Below, one piece after another: positions 37,299 through 47,123 of a DNA stretch of 64,000 bases. The notes under the pieces were generated by a model. That model was given only the letters and a program-made list of their open reading frames with translations, made no database searches and was not told the origin of the DNA. Both the position numbers and the translations under genes were made by a program. This stretch comes from Altererythrobacter aquiaggeris (GTDB taxonomy: Bacteria; Pseudomonadota; Alphaproteobacteria; Sphingomonadales; Sphingomonadaceae). Location of the stretch: contig NZ_JBANRL010000001.1 of NCBI RefSeq assembly GCF_037154015.1, forward strand, positions 620,001 through 684,000. The letters are read 5' to 3'. How positions within the stretch are numbered: position 1 is the first letter of the stretch; every line of letters starts with the position of its first letter.

Positions 37299-38861
37299 AT
37301 GAAGCACACCGAGACCACAAACGAGGGCCTCAAGCGCGCCTATAAACTGGCGATCCCGGCAACGGAGATTGACGCTCGTATCGAAAGCGAAATCAAGAAG
37401 GTTGCGCCGCGGATGAACATGCCCGGCTTCCGTCCGGGCAAGGTTCCTGCCAATCTGGTTCGCAAGATGCATGGCGAACAGATGCATGCACAGGCCTTGA
37501 ATGATACGATTCGCGAATCGGTTGATCATGTAATGGCTACCGAAAAATTGCGTCCTGCGATGCAGCCCAAGATCGAACTTGGTGAAGATTACGAGCAAGG
37601 CAAGGATGCCGAAGTCTCGCTGGAGCTCGAAATCCTTCCTGAAATCAGCACGCCGGACACCAAGGGACTGAAGCTGGAAAAGCTGGTTGTTCCGGTAACC
37701 GACAAGCAGGTCGATGAAGCGGTTGAAAATTTTGCCAAAAATCAGAAGAACTTCAGCGACGCGCCGAAAGGCCGCAAGGCGAAAGACGGTGACCAGCTGA
37801 TTATCGACTTTCTTGGCAAGCTGGATGGCACACCTTTCGAAGGCGGCAAGGCAGAGGGCGCACCGCTCGAATTGGGGAGCGGGCAATTCATTCCCGGTTT
37901 CGAAGAACAGCTTGTCGGCGCGAAATCCGGTGATGAAAAAGTCATCAACGTGACTTTCCCTGCCGATTATCAGGCCAAACATCTGGCCGGCAAAGACGTC
38001 ACTTTCGACATCACCGTCCAGGCTGTGAAAGTTGCGGGTGACGTCAAGATCGATGACGAATTTGCCAAGGGTCTGGGCCTCGACAGTCTGGACAAGTTGA
38101 AAGAATTACTGCGCGGTCAGCTGGAGCAGGAAACTGCCGGCATGACCCGCACAGCGATGAAGCGTTCGCTGCTTGATCATCTGGCCGGAAGTCACGACTT
38201 TGAAGTGCCGGAAGGCATGGTTGACGCCGAATTTGACCAGATTTGGCAGCAGCTGCAACAGGAAGCCTCGCGCGAGGAAGATCCGGCCGCTGCTCTGAAG
38301 GAAGTCGAAGCTGAAAAGGACGATTATCGCAACATCGCCGAACGCCGCGTGCGCCTCGGCCTGTTGTTATCGGAAATTGGTCAACAGGCCGGTGTGGAAG
38401 TGTCGCAGCAGGAAATGCAGATGCTTATGCAGCAGGCGGCCCAGCAATATCCCGCAGATCAACGCGAGCAGTTTTTCCAGTTCGTGCAGAACGAGCCGAT
38501 GGCCGCTGCGCAGATCCGCGCACCGCTTTACGAGGATAAGGTCGTCGATCATCTGTTCGAAACGGCCGACGTAAAAGAACGCGAGGTTACCCGCGACGAA
38601 CTGCAAGCGGCGATCGAGGCTGAAGACACCGCGCCCGCCCAGAAGAAAAAGGCTCCGGCCACGAAGAAAGCTCCCGCAAAGAAAGCCACTTCGACAAAAG
38701 CTGACGAAAAGCCTGTTGCCAAAAAAGCGCCCGGCAAGAAAGCGGCTGCAACCAAGGCGGATGAAGCTTCGGCCATGAAGCCTCCAGCCAAGAAGTCTGC
38801 AGCCAAGAAGCCTGCAGCCAAGAAGGCTTCGCCAAAAAAGGCTTCGGAAAAGAAAAAATAA
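37299..38861 (+). CDS. tig: Trigger factor with Lys/Ala-rich C-terminal extension
   Basis: Ribosome-bound peptidyl-prolyl isomerase and chaperone for nascent chains. The N-terminal ribosome-binding domain has the signature NMPGFRPGKVP (43-53), followed by the FKBP-type domain (about 160-245; GDQLIIDFLGKLDGTPFEGG) and the helical C-domain. Residues 441-520 form a Lys/Ala/Pro-rich tail of AAKK-like repeats, absent from standard trigger factors of about 430-450 residues. The ATG at 37299 is standard. Confidence 0.95.
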   Translation: MKHTETTNEGLKRAYKLAIPATEIDARIESEIKKVAPRMNMPGFRPGKVPANLVRKMHGEQMHAQALNDTIRESVDHVMATEKLRPAMQPKIELGEDYEQGKDAEVSLELEILPEISTPDTKGLKLEKLVVPVTDKQVDEAVENFAKNQKNFSDAPKGRKAKDGDQLIIDFLGKLDGTPFEGGKAEGAPLELGSGQFIPGFEEQLVGAKSGDEKVINVTFPADYQAKHLAGKDVTFDITVQAVKVAGDVKIDDEFAKGLGLDSLDKLKELLRGQLEQETAGMTRTAMKRSLLDHLAGSHDFEVPEGMVDAEFDQIWQQLQQEASREEDPAAALKEVEAEKDDYRNIAERRVRLGLLLSEIGQQAGVEVSQQEMQMLMQQAAQQYPADQREQFFQFVQNEPMAAAQIRAPLYEDKVVDHLFETADVKEREVTRDELQAAIEAEDTAPAQKKKAPATKKAPAKKATSTKADEKPVAKKAPGKKAAATKADEASAMKPPAKKSAAKKPAAKKASPKKASEKKK

Positions 38862-38880
38862 GCGGGAATTTTCGATAGCT

Positions 38881-38920
38881 GCTGGCGGCCTGTTTCTCCA
38901 CCGGGAGACAGGCCGTCAGC
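38881..38920. terminator. Long hairpin between tig and the CPA antiporter
   Basis: GCTGGCGGCCTGTTTCTCC (38881-38899) pairs with GGGAGACAGGCCGTCAGC (38903-38920) with only two mismatched positions. It lies 20 nt after the tig stop and reaches the end of the convergent antiporter gene. The T-tract is weak (TGTTTGT), so termination is probable but not certain. Confidence 0.55.
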
Positions 38921-40247
38921 TGTTTGTGGCGCGATCTTCAGGTCTGTGGGGCGCCAATTCCGCGCTCTCGCCCTTGTGAATGTGGGCACCGACGTGTTCG
39001 ACGCTGTTCATGACGCGGACGGTGGTTACTCCGTGGATGACAATCGAAGCCACGATCGCAAAACTTACTACGACCCAAAGCGTGTCGATATCGCTGAAAG
39101 CCCCGTGGTTCTGCGCGTAAGCGAGATAGTAAAGCGACCCCATTCCGCGAATTCCCAGAAATGCGATCGCTGCTTTCCCGTGCCATGGCAAATTGCAATT
39201 CAGTTCAGCGAGAATGCCGCCAAGCGGCCGGATGGCGACGATAAGCAGCATTCCCACCGCTGCTTCGCGCCAACCCAGGCCATCCAGAATACCGCCCGCC
39301 AAAAGTCCCCCGAATGCAAACAGGACAGCAACAAGAACGATTTTTTCGATCTGGTCGATAAAGTGGTGCGCCATCTTGTGATAGCGGTTGCGGTTTTCCT
39401 GCTGCCGGGCCGTGACCGCTCCAACAAATACAGCGATAAATCCGTATCCTTCGATGAGCTCGGTCAATCCGTAGGCGAGTAACAGGGTACCCAGCACGAT
39501 GAGTCCTTCGCTTGTGGAATACAGCTGCTGCTGACTATTGTCCCGATCTGCTTTTTTACCCTCTGCCATTCTTTCGAACACGTACCAGGCACCGATTCGC
39601 CCGATCACAACGCCCATGAATATCCCTGCGGAAATGCGCCAGATGACATCCACCGCGAACCATTCAAGCGTCCATACACCAAGTCCGCTCATGCCGGCGG
39701 CTGCGATCGCCAGATAAGTGAAGGGGAAGGCCAGACCATCGTTCAGCCCTGCTTCCACCGTCAGGCTGAAGCGGACATCGTGACGCTCATTATCCCCTGG
39801 CGGCCCTACCTGAACGCTTCGGGCCAAGACCGGATCGGTGGGTGCCAGCGCCGCGCCCAGCAGCAATGCACTGGCAGGTGCAAGGCCAAGCACCCACCAG
39901 CCAAGCAGGCCGACCAGTACAATGGTTAAGGGCATTGTAATGGCCAGCAGCGGCCAGATCTGGCGCCAATTGGCCCAGGTCACTGGGCGATCGATCGCGA
40001 TGCCTGCTGCGGCCAGCGAAACGATAACGATGAATTCGGTAATATACTCGAAAGCAACAGTGTCTGCTCCGTCAGACACCGGGTTCAGGACAGGCAGCCC
40101 CAGGGGCAATGAAAAAAGCGCCCACCCCGCAGCGACATAGACGATCGGCAGGGAAAGGAAGCTCTTGCGCGAAAGCCAGCTTTCCAGCCCGACAGCAGCG
40201 ACCAAGCCAAGACCGAAAATCACAAAAAGTACGATACGTGGATCCAT
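38916..40247 (-). CDS. CPA1-type sodium/proton antiporter
   Basis: A 443-residue protein with about a dozen hydrophobic segments and the CPA landmarks AALAPTDPVLARSVQ (ion-binding region) and TVEAGLNDGLAFPFTYL (EAGLNDG, with the ion-binding Asp). The C-terminal tail is charged and cytoplasmic. Likely exchanges Na+ or K+ for H+; specificity cannot be read from sequence. The start ATG at 40247 precedes the first helix (VLFVIFGLGLVAAVGLESWL). It converges with tig. Confidence 0.9.
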   Translation of the reverse strand: MDPRIVLFVIFGLGLVAAVGLESWLSRKSFLSLPIVYVAAGWALFSLPLGLPVLNPVSDGADTVAFEYITEFIVIVSLAAAGIAIDRPVTWANWRQIWPLLAITMPLTIVLVGLLGWWVLGLAPASALLLGAALAPTDPVLARSVQVGPPGDNERHDVRFSLTVEAGLNDGLAFPFTYLAIAAAGMSGLGVWTLEWFAVDVIWRISAGIFMGVVIGRIGAWYVFERMAEGKKADRDNSQQQLYSTSEGLIVLGTLLLAYGLTELIEGYGFIAVFVGAVTARQQENRNRYHKMAHHFIDQIEKIVLVAVLFAFGGLLAGGILDGLGWREAAVGMLLIVAIRPLGGILAELNCNLPWHGKAAIAFLGIRGMGSLYYLAYAQNHGAFSDIDTLWVVVSFAIVASIVIHGVTTVRVMNSVEHVGAHIHKGESAELAPHRPEDRATNS

Positions 40248-40307
40248 CAGAGGTGGTTAAACACCGCATCCGAAGGGGGTCAATGACTGCGCCCCTAATT
40301 CGTGCCG

Positions 40308-42425
40308 CTAGAAACTTCCGGACACGCTGAACCTGACGATCCTGCCGAATTTCAAACCTCCTTTTTCCGTGAAGGCTATGGAAGATGTATCGCGCAGGCC
40401 GGCGAACACCACTCGGCGATAATCTAGATCTGCATTCAGCAGATTGCTCGCGTTGATATTCACCTTCATGCCGAAAATATTCTTGTGCTCCACAAATAAC
40501 GAGGCAAAAAGCGGGCCTTCGTTCTCCTGCGCGAACTCGGTCAATCGATAACCAGGCCCGCGTTTCGAATGATACAAATCCCCGCCGTAAGCCCAGCTGC
40601 TTTTCGGAATATCGTGCCGGTAGCCAAGAAATAACTCGCGGTGCTGGATATTGCTGAGCGGGCGCTGGACACCGTCCAGCGGATCGGCAACTGACGACTC
40701 CTGAAATTCGATCGACAGATCCACCCTGGCCCCTTTCATTCCCAGCGGCCCTAGTTCGATGGTGGTGTCGAATTCTACGCCATGCCGCCAGGCGCTGTCG
40801 ATATTGCCCGGTGATTGGCCGCCGCCCGCAATGGGAATGATTTCGACCAGGTCCGATATTTGCCTGTCAAACAGGCGCAGGGTGGCCGAACCCCATTTGC
40901 CTACCGCTTTTTTGATTTCCAGATCGGTATTCCAGCTCTGTTCCGGGACGAGATCGGAATTGCCGGCATCGGCGATATCATCGTTCACTTGCACGCTTGC
41001 CAGAAAACTGCCGAAGCCGAGTTGGCCCACCGCACGCTCGACCTGAAATGACACATCCAGCCCCTTTTTGGCCGCCCATGCGAGATTCGCCGACCCTTTG
41101 GGACGCCAGAAACTCCTTTCCACATCAGACTGGCCGGACTGTTTCAATGTAGAGTATTCTGCCCCGGCAATCAGCTGCAAGGTTAAATTCTTCGCAAGCG
41201 GACGGCCATAACTTATCGCACCATTGTAGCGGTCTTCAGTCACTCCGGCAGTGTTGTCCGCAAATTCGATCTCGGAAAAGTCGCCCGCCGTACCGAGTTC
41301 GAAGAGCGCAGCTACCCGATCTAACCGGTTAAATGCGGCTTCACCCGATATTTGCCAGTCTGCAACGCCCCAAGCCCAATTAAACTCCGCCCGGGCAATG
41401 CGTTCGATCTCCTCGCTGTTAGCGGAAAATCTGCTTCCGGACGGTTCATCTGCGCCGAAATAGCTTTCATTGACCGTATCTACAAAATCGTCTTTATCGC
41501 CCCGCTGAAGCGCGACAAGTTTCAACCTGCCCGGTCCTGCGCCAAACTCGATATCCCCGCCCAGTTCATACTCCGGATCGCTGTTTTCAAATGTACGGAT
41601 GCGGTCCCGGTCGAGCGTAGCGACCCCGCCGGTAAGTTCGCGTGACCGCTGTGTGGATTTCCCGCTTTGGTAGCTCGCGTTGAGATTGCCCGCCAATTCG
41701 CCCCGGGTCCACTTCAGACTGCCTGTCATCTTGGGAGAATCGCGGTTTGCCCGATTGCTGAAATCCTGAAGCTCGATCGGCTGCCCTGCGCCGTCGGTGA
41801 CTCTAATCAGACCGTCTGCACCACCGCGAAAGCCGCGGTGCGCTATCGAAGCAGTATATTCCAGATTTCCTGTTGCACCGGAGACTGACGCTTCTGCGCG
41901 GCCAAAATAGTTCGCATTTGTCAGCGGGCGCACTTCACCGGACCATTCGAACTGGCCAGACACATTGCTGACGTCCACGATCAGGTTGGCCACTTGCCCC
42001 GTGAGCCCGGGAATTTTTAGGGTCGCGCCGTCAACCAACTCGATTCGAATGACATCGCCGGCAGAAATGCGCGAAACCTGCGCGCTCGTGCTTTCGCTCT
42101 TCCCAGACAGCCGCTTGCTATTCACCAGTACATTGGTGGAAGCCTGACCAAGACCGCGCCCCTCACTGTCGCCACGCACCTCGAATCCCGGAATACGGCG
42201 AAGCATGTCGAGCGCGTTGCGGGGCGCGAACTGCGCGAAATAATCAGGCTGGAAAACGCGAGAATCGGCAGGGGGCCCTGCTGGAATTGCCGCATCGCCT
42301 GCGAATCCGGCGGGTCCGGCTGCTGGCGTCTCTGACGATACGCCTTGCGCAAATGCAGCACCAGATGACGCACCAAGCAAGACCAGAATCGTAGCGGTGC
42401 CAATTTCAATCCCGGATCTGCGCAA
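40308..42425 (-). CDS. TonB-dependent receptor
   Basis: A 705-residue outer-membrane receptor: signal peptide (about 1-26, GAAFA then QG), a plug domain (about 55-160; FAPRNALDMLRRIPGFEVRG, GDVIRIELVDGATLKIPGLTGQVANLI) and a beta-barrel of many alternating-hydrophobicity strands to the C-terminal FSVSGSF, which ends in Phe as expected for Bam-dependent barrels. Typical of sphingomonads, which have many such receptors. No substrate can be assigned. It follows the amidase gene on the same strand. Confidence 0.88.
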   Translation of the reverse strand: MRRSGIEIGTATILVLLGASSGAAFAQGVSSETPAAGPAGFAGDAAIPAGPPADSRVFQPDYFAQFAPRNALDMLRRIPGFEVRGDSEGRGLGQASTNVLVNSKRLSGKSESTSAQVSRISAGDVIRIELVDGATLKIPGLTGQVANLIVDVSNVSGQFEWSGEVRPLTNANYFGRAEASVSGATGNLEYTASIAHRGFRGGADGLIRVTDGAGQPIELQDFSNRANRDSPKMTGSLKWTRGELAGNLNASYQSGKSTQRSRELTGGVATLDRDRIRTFENSDPEYELGGDIEFGAGPGRLKLVALQRGDKDDFVDTVNESYFGADEPSGSRFSANSEEIERIARAEFNWAWGVADWQISGEAAFNRLDRVAALFELGTAGDFSEIEFADNTAGVTEDRYNGAISYGRPLAKNLTLQLIAGAEYSTLKQSGQSDVERSFWRPKGSANLAWAAKKGLDVSFQVERAVGQLGFGSFLASVQVNDDIADAGNSDLVPEQSWNTDLEIKKAVGKWGSATLRLFDRQISDLVEIIPIAGGGQSPGNIDSAWRHGVEFDTTIELGPLGMKGARVDLSIEFQESSVADPLDGVQRPLSNIQHRELFLGYRHDIPKSSWAYGGDLYHSKRGPGYRLTEFAQENEGPLFASLFVEHKNIFGMKVNINASNLLNADLDYRRVVFAGLRDTSSIAFTEKGGLKFGRIVRFSVSGSF

Positions 42426-42516
42426 AGTTACTCTCCCAATGCCACAAGGCAGGATTGGGGACCCGCGCCGGACAAGCGGGAATGTCTAAATCCGTCCGCA
42501 GATGTCGCCGATACTG

Positions 42517-44049
42517 TTAATCGACCAAGCGCAATATCTGGAGGTTGGGTGACAGCAACTGCGCGGATCGGGCACGTTCGTAAGCCGCACCGGCCTGCAA
42601 GATGCTATGATCTTTCCATTTTGCACCCAAGAACGAAAGCCCGACCGGTAACCCTTCTACAGATCCCATCGGGACTGTCAGATGCGGGTAGCCCGCAATT
42701 GCCGCCAGATTGCCCGCACCGATGCTGCCTGGGTAGTTGTCGCCGTAAACCAGGTCGATCGGCCATGCAGGGCCAGTTGTGGGCGCAACCAGAAAATCTA
42801 CCCTATTTTCGGCAAGGAGCTTGTCGATCCCGTCTGTTCCGGCCAATCGGAGGCTGTTACTTCGCGCCGCGAGATAAGCCTCGCGGTCCGTGGTCTGTTC
42901 GGAAAGCAGAAAAATTTCCTGCCCGAAGAAGCGCATTTCCTCGCCGGGATTGGCCGCGTTGAACTCAATAACGTCGGCGAGCGACCTGACAGGTATATCG
43001 GCGGGCGAAGCGGCAAGATATTTGCCAAGATCTTCGCGCAATTCATATAGCAGGACGGTGTATTCGTCGCGGCCCATTGCTTCGCTCGGTTCATATTCGA
43101 CCTCGACGATTTTCGCGCCCGCAGCGCGCATATCTGCGATCGCCTGCTCAAAAATACGAATGACATCAGCGCGCTCGCCGGCCTGCTTGCGCAATACCCC
43201 AATTCGCTTGCCGCCGAGTGAGGCGGAGGCCAATCCGGTCGTAAAATCGGTCATGCGCGTGTCCGCTTCGGCAGTTGCCGGATCCAACGGGTCGCTGCCT
43301 GCAATGGCATTCAGGAGCATGGCCGCATCTCTTACGCTGCGGGTCATCGGACCGGCAGTGTCCTGACTATGACTGATCGGGACAACATGCGTCCGGCTGA
43401 CCATGCCAACCGTTGGTTTAAACCCGACAATTCCGTTTACGGAAGCTGGGCAAGTGATCGAGCCATCCGTTTCGGTGCCGATTGCCGCCCAGGACAGACC
43501 AGCCGCGACGGCCGCCCCGCTTCCTGATGAAGAGCCACAGGGATTGCGGTCCAATGCGTGCGGATTCTTCGTTTGCCCGCCAACGGCGCTCCAGCCGCTG
43601 GTTGAATTGGTGGAGCGGATATTGGCCCATTCGCTGAGGTTGGTTTTCCCCAGAACAACCCCGCCGTTCGCGCGCATCCGCTCAATCAGCGGGGCATCGC
43701 GGCGCGTGTTGTTACCGGCCAGAGAAAGGCTTCCGGCAGTTGTGGGCAGTTCGCGCGTTTCAATATTATCCTTCACCAGAACAGTGCGGCCGGCAAGCGG
43801 CAAGCCGGACGCCGCAGCTGCACGTGTCTGGGCCGCCACCTGAGGGTTTAATGAAATTACAGCGTTCAGACGCGGACCGGCATCGTCAATTTCCGCAATC
43901 CGCTGGCGATAGTACAGCGCGCGCGCTTCACCGCCGATATCTTCATCGCCTATTGCGATTCCCGGGTTGGTGGTTTGCAGATCCTGTTGCACGCAAGCAG
44001 AGGTCGAAATCGCGATTATAACGAGCGAGGCAAGGACCGGTTTTTTCAT
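42517..44049 (-). CDS. Exported amidase-signature lipoprotein
   Basis: A 510-residue amidase-signature enzyme: lipobox SACV with Cys19 after a hydrophobic signal, then the core with the Ser-rich motif PCGSSSGSGAAVAAGL, VLVKDNIE (catalytic Lys) and ETDGSITCPASVNGIVGFKP (nucleophile Ser region). It differs from cytoplasmic GatA in having this lipoprotein leader. Hydrolyses an amide in the cell envelope; the substrate is unknown. It lies 91 nt upstream of the TonB receptor on the same strand. Confidence 0.88.
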   Translation of the reverse strand: MKKPVLASLVIIAISTSACVQQDLQTTNPGIAIGDEDIGGEARALYYRQRIAEIDDAGPRLNAVISLNPQVAAQTRAAAASGLPLAGRTVLVKDNIETRELPTTAGSLSLAGNNTRRDAPLIERMRANGGVVLGKTNLSEWANIRSTNSTSGWSAVGGQTKNPHALDRNPCGSSSGSGAAVAAGLSWAAIGTETDGSITCPASVNGIVGFKPTVGMVSRTHVVPISHSQDTAGPMTRSVRDAAMLLNAIAGSDPLDPATAEADTRMTDFTTGLASASLGGKRIGVLRKQAGERADVIRIFEQAIADMRAAGAKIVEVEYEPSEAMGRDEYTVLLYELREDLGKYLAASPADIPVRSLADVIEFNAANPGEEMRFFGQEIFLLSEQTTDREAYLAARSNSLRLAGTDGIDKLLAENRVDFLVAPTTGPAWPIDLVYGDNYPGSIGAGNLAAIAGYPHLTVPMGSVEGLPVGLSFLGAKWKDHSILQAGAAYERARSAQLLSPNLQILRLVD

Positions 44050-44159
44050 TATTCATGTCTGGCGCGCCCGGACCGGCAGCGCAACCCGGTTACCAATTTA
44101 AACCCATCCTATGGCGCCCGCCTGTAAATGCCGTCAACCAGGAACGCTGTGAATAGCCG

Positions 44160-44171
44160 GCACGGCCGTGC
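44160..44171. promoter_or_regulatory. 12-bp perfect palindrome upstream of clpP
   Basis: GCACGGCCGTGC reads the same on both strands, about 90 nt before the clpP start. A further small repeat TCACC-G-GGTGA lies at about 44212-44222, just after CTTGAA (44205-44210), which could be the -35 of a heat-shock type promoter. All assignments here are tentative. Confidence 0.3.
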
Positions 44172-44263
44172 GCAGGGATTGAAACGGATAAGGGGGTTAA
44201 TGCACTTGAACATCACCGGGTGAGAGCCGACATAGCGTCTCGACACATCAAACGAGGTTTTTC

Positions 44264-44977
44264 ATGATCAATCTGTTCGGCTCTGACGGCCCAGAAGCAT
44301 ATGGCTCGCAGGGCCAGTTCACAACTGATGCTGCCACTGGCGCATTAGTCCCCATGGTGGTTGAGCAAACAAGCCGCGGAGAACGCAGCTTCGATATTTT
44401 CAGCCGCCTGCTTCGCGAACGCATTGTTTTTGTAACCGGGCAGGTGGAAGACGGGATGGCTTCGCTAATCACCGCACAGCTGTTGTTTCTTGAAAGCGAA
44501 AATCCTTCCAAGCCGATCAGCATGTATATCAATTCACCCGGCGGCGTTGTGACGGCTGGCATGGCAATCCACGATACGATGCAATATATCAAACCGAGGG
44601 TTTCGACGGTTTGCATGGGTCAGGCCGCTTCGATGGGCAGTTTCCTGCTGGCTGCCGGCGAACCAGGCATGCGAGTCGCGTTGCCCAACTCGCGGATCAT
44701 GATCCACCAGCCATCTGGCGGAGCGCGCGGGATGGCTTCCGATATTGAAATTCAGGCCCGCGAGATATTGCGGATAAAGAAAAGCATGAACGATCTGTAT
44801 GTCAAATATACCGGCAAGAGCCTGAAAGACATTGAAAAGGCTATGGACCGGGACACATTCCTGGAAGCCGACGAAGCCATGAAATTCGGGATTGTCGACA
44901 AAGTGTTTGAAACACGGCCGGAAAATGAAGTCACCGAACAGGACGAAGAGAAAGGCTCGGGCGGCGCGCCAGAGTGA
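44264..44977 (+). CDS. clpP: ATP-dependent Clp protease proteolytic subunit
   Basis: Serine protease forming the ClpP barrel. The 237-residue protein has Ser123 in GQAASMGSF and His148 in IMIHQPSGG, with the usual oligomerisation head region. The N-terminal [27 protein letters not shown] sequence is typical. Length is normal with an acidic tail. It heads the clpP-clpX pair; in alphaproteobacteria this protease degrades CtrA with help from RcdA. Confidence 0.95.
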   Translation: MINLFGSDGPEAYGSQGQFTTDAATGALVPMVVEQTSRGERSFDIFSRLLRERIVFVTGQVEDGMASLITAQLLFLESENPSKPISMYINSPGGVVTAGMAIHDTMQYIKPRVSTVCMGQAASMGSFLLAAGEPGMRVALPNSRIMIHQPSGGARGMASDIEIQAREILRIKKSMNDLYVKYTGKSLKDIEKAMDRDTFLEADEAMKFGIVDKVFETRPENEVTEQDEEKGSGGAPE

Positions 44978-45001
44978 TTTGTTTCTAGACACATGGATTG
45001 G

Positions 45002-45032
45002 GCGGGGCGGTGCATTTTGGTAACCACCCCGC
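45002..45032 (+). other. Stem-loop between clpP and clpX
   Basis: GCGGGG-C-GGT (45002-45011) pairs with ACC-A-CCCCGC (45023-45032) around an 11-base loop, 25 nt after the clpP stop. No T-tract follows. It could tune the clpP to clpX message ratio or mark processing; clpX may have its own promoter in the remaining 140 nt. Confidence 0.45.
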
Positions 45033-45173
45033 TTCAGCGGGTATCAATCGAACAGGGGCTACGCATGGCTGGATGGCAGCCAAAATAGTTAGCGCCGTTG
45101 ATTAATCATTAGGCTGGGTTACAGTCGACCAATCCGCGCGGTAAATTTCCAGCGGATTCGGGATATACGGGAT

Positions 45174-46442
45174 ATGACGAAGTTGAGCGGAACCGATTCT
45201 AAAAGCACATTATACTGCAGCTTCTGCGGTAAGTCTCAGCATGAGGTGCGCAAACTCATTGCCGGGCCAACCGTGTTCATCTGTGATGAATGCGTAGAAT
45301 TGTGCAACGATATCATTCGCGAGGAAACCAAGGCCGGTATCGCGGGCAAGAAGGAAGGCGACGTGCCTTCGCCGCGCGATATTTTCGCGACGCTGAACGA
45401 TTATGTCATCGGTCAGGACCGCGCCAAACGCGTCCTGTCTGTTGCGGTTCACAATCATTACAAACGCCTGAAGCACGCCGGTAAATCGGGTGATGTCGAA
45501 CTGGCCAAATCGAATATCCTGCTCGTCGGCCCGACCGGCTGCGGCAAGACACTGCTGGCCCAGACGCTGGCGCGCACTTTCGATGTACCGTTCACGATGG
45601 CTGATGCCACAACGCTGACCGAAGCGGGTTACGTGGGTGAAGATGTCGAGAATATCATTCTCAAGCTGCTTCAGTCGAGCGACTATAATGTCGACAAGGC
45701 GCAGCACGGCATCGTCTATATCGATGAGATCGACAAGATCACCCGCAAGTCCGAAAATCCGTCAATCACACGCGATGTATCGGGCGAAGGCGTACAGCAG
45801 GCTCTGCTTAAACTTATGGAAGGCACGACCGCCTCCGTACCGCCGCAAGGCGGGCGCAAACATCCGCAACAGGAATTTCTGCAAGTCGATACGACGAATA
45901 TCCTGTTCATATGCGGCGGCGCCTTTGCCGGGCTTGAGAAAATCATTGCTGACCGCCTGCAAAAACGCAGCATCGGTTTTGGCGCACATGTCGCTGATCC
46001 AACCAAGGCCCGCATCGGCGAACTGCTGGAAAAGTGCGAGCCTGAAGATCTGCTCAAATTCGGTCTGATTCCTGAGTTTGTCGGCCGGTTGCCGGTTATC
46101 GCCACACTTCGCGATCTCGATATCGATGCGCTGGTCGAGATTTTGTCCGAACCTAAAAATGCATTGGCAAAACAGTATCAGAAGCTGTTCGAACTGGAAG
46201 ATGTCGAACTGACTTTCACGCAGGACGCGCTTGAAACGATCGCTCAAAAGGCGATCGCCCGCAAAACCGGTGCTCGCGGCCTGCGCTCGATCGTGGAAGG
46301 TATCTTGCTCGACACCATGTTCGATCTGCCGACCATGGAAGGCGTGACGGAGGTCGTCGTTGACAAGGATGTTGTGGAGGGCCGCAAGGAACCTGTCCGC
46401 GTGATGGAATCCAAGAAGAAGAAGAAAGACAAGGCCGCCTAG
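45174..46442 (+). CDS. clpX: ATP-dependent Clp protease ATP-binding subunit ClpX
   Basis: AAA+ unfoldase that feeds ClpP. The N-terminal zinc-binding domain (YCSFCGKSQ...[11 protein letters not shown]), Walker A GPTGCGKT, Walker [11 protein letters not shown], the ClpP-binding IGF loop (SIGFGAH) and the sensor 2 GARGLRS are all visible. 422 residues, normal length. It is 196 nt after clpP on the same strand. Confidence 0.97.
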   Translation: MTKLSGTDSKSTLYCSFCGKSQHEVRKLIAGPTVFICDECVELCNDIIREETKAGIAGKKEGDVPSPRDIFATLNDYVIGQDRAKRVLSVAVHNHYKRLKHAGKSGDVELAKSNILLVGPTGCGKTLLAQTLARTFDVPFTMADATTLTEAGYVGEDVENIILKLLQSSDYNVDKAQHGIVYIDEIDKITRKSENPSITRDVSGEGVQQALLKLMEGTTASVPPQGGRKHPQQEFLQVDTTNILFICGGAFAGLEKIIADRLQKRSIGFGAHVADPTKARIGELLEKCEPEDLLKFGLIPEFVGRLPVIATLRDLDIDALVEILSEPKNALAKQYQKLFELEDVELTFTQDALETIAQKAIARKTGARGLRSIVEGILLDTMFDLPTMEGVTEVVVDKDVVEGRKEPVRVMESKKKKKDKAA

Positions 46443-46459
46443 CCGGTCGGGCGTAAGCT

Positions 46460-46950
46460 TTAGCTGCCATCGGCTGCGAGTCGTTCGGACACACTCCCAA
46501 CGCGATAGCCGCGCTGTTTCAACCCCGTCGGGAGTATTGGCAATGCGTCGCGCGACGTCTGGCTGCGGCCGTACATGGGATGGTGCAGTATGATCGCGCC
46601 GGGATGCACACGCCTTGGGATGTCATCGGTGTAAGCCTTTGGGTCGGTGAATCGCTCCGGCTGGTCTTCCACGTCCCACATGATCGTCTGGTATCACTTC
46701 TAGTGGCAGTCCGATGAGCTGCCTTCCAAAAAGGGCCGGAACAGTCTGCTTTCGCTTCCAGCATTGACACCTTCTGGGGTGGGCCCTTCATCAAATGAAA
46801 GTGCAATAATTTTCTCTTGCGTGGCGACACTGCACGTAACGTTGCCAATCATTTGAAGACAGCGGGCCTTGAAATTTGGTTCGCTGCTACAGCGAGAACG
46901 ACACCGCCGACGCAGATTACGGTAGCTTGTATCGTCAACTTTTTGAGCAT
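46460..46950 (-). pseudogene. Decayed polysaccharide deacetylase (NodB family)
   Basis: The remnants of one deacetylase are seen on the minus strand. The N-terminal membrane anchor (MLKKLTIQATVICVGGVVLA) starts at 46950 in one frame, which stops at 46849. The NodB start (KARCLQMIGNVTC, ALSFDEGPTPEGV) lies in a second frame that ends at a TAG at 46700-46702, with a TGA two codons on. The C-terminal part (TIMWDVEDQPERF, HPGAIILHHPMYG) then continues to 46460. A frameshift, two stops and an internal loss of perhaps 90 residues make function very unlikely. Confidence 0.75.
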
Positions 46951-46999
46951 CTGGAGCTCCGCAATTTTTATTTCGTGTTTGCCCTTGGTAGCTATGAAT

Positions 47000-47040
47000 T
47001 GGAAATAAAAACCCGCCCGGCATTTCTGCCGAACGGGTTC
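47000..47040 (-). terminator. Terminator after the fasciclin gene
   Basis: ACCCG-CC-CGGCA (47011-47022) pairs with TGCCG-AA-CGGGT (47027-47038) around TTTC. On the minus strand the hairpin is followed by TTTTTATTT, so it terminates transcription from the fasciclin gene 85 nt upstream. Confidence 0.7.
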
Positions 47041-47123
47041 TGTCCGCTCCCGCAAATGGGGGAAAACCGGGAGCGCGGAACCAGACCCTCTTTGAGCGGT
47101 CCGGAAACAGTTAAGGTACGCAA

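Noticed and set aside
38641-38858. Tandem DNA repeat in the tig tail
   Set aside because: The repetition is from Lys/Ala codons in a coding sequence and is imperfect, so it is described as part of tig instead of a separate repeat.
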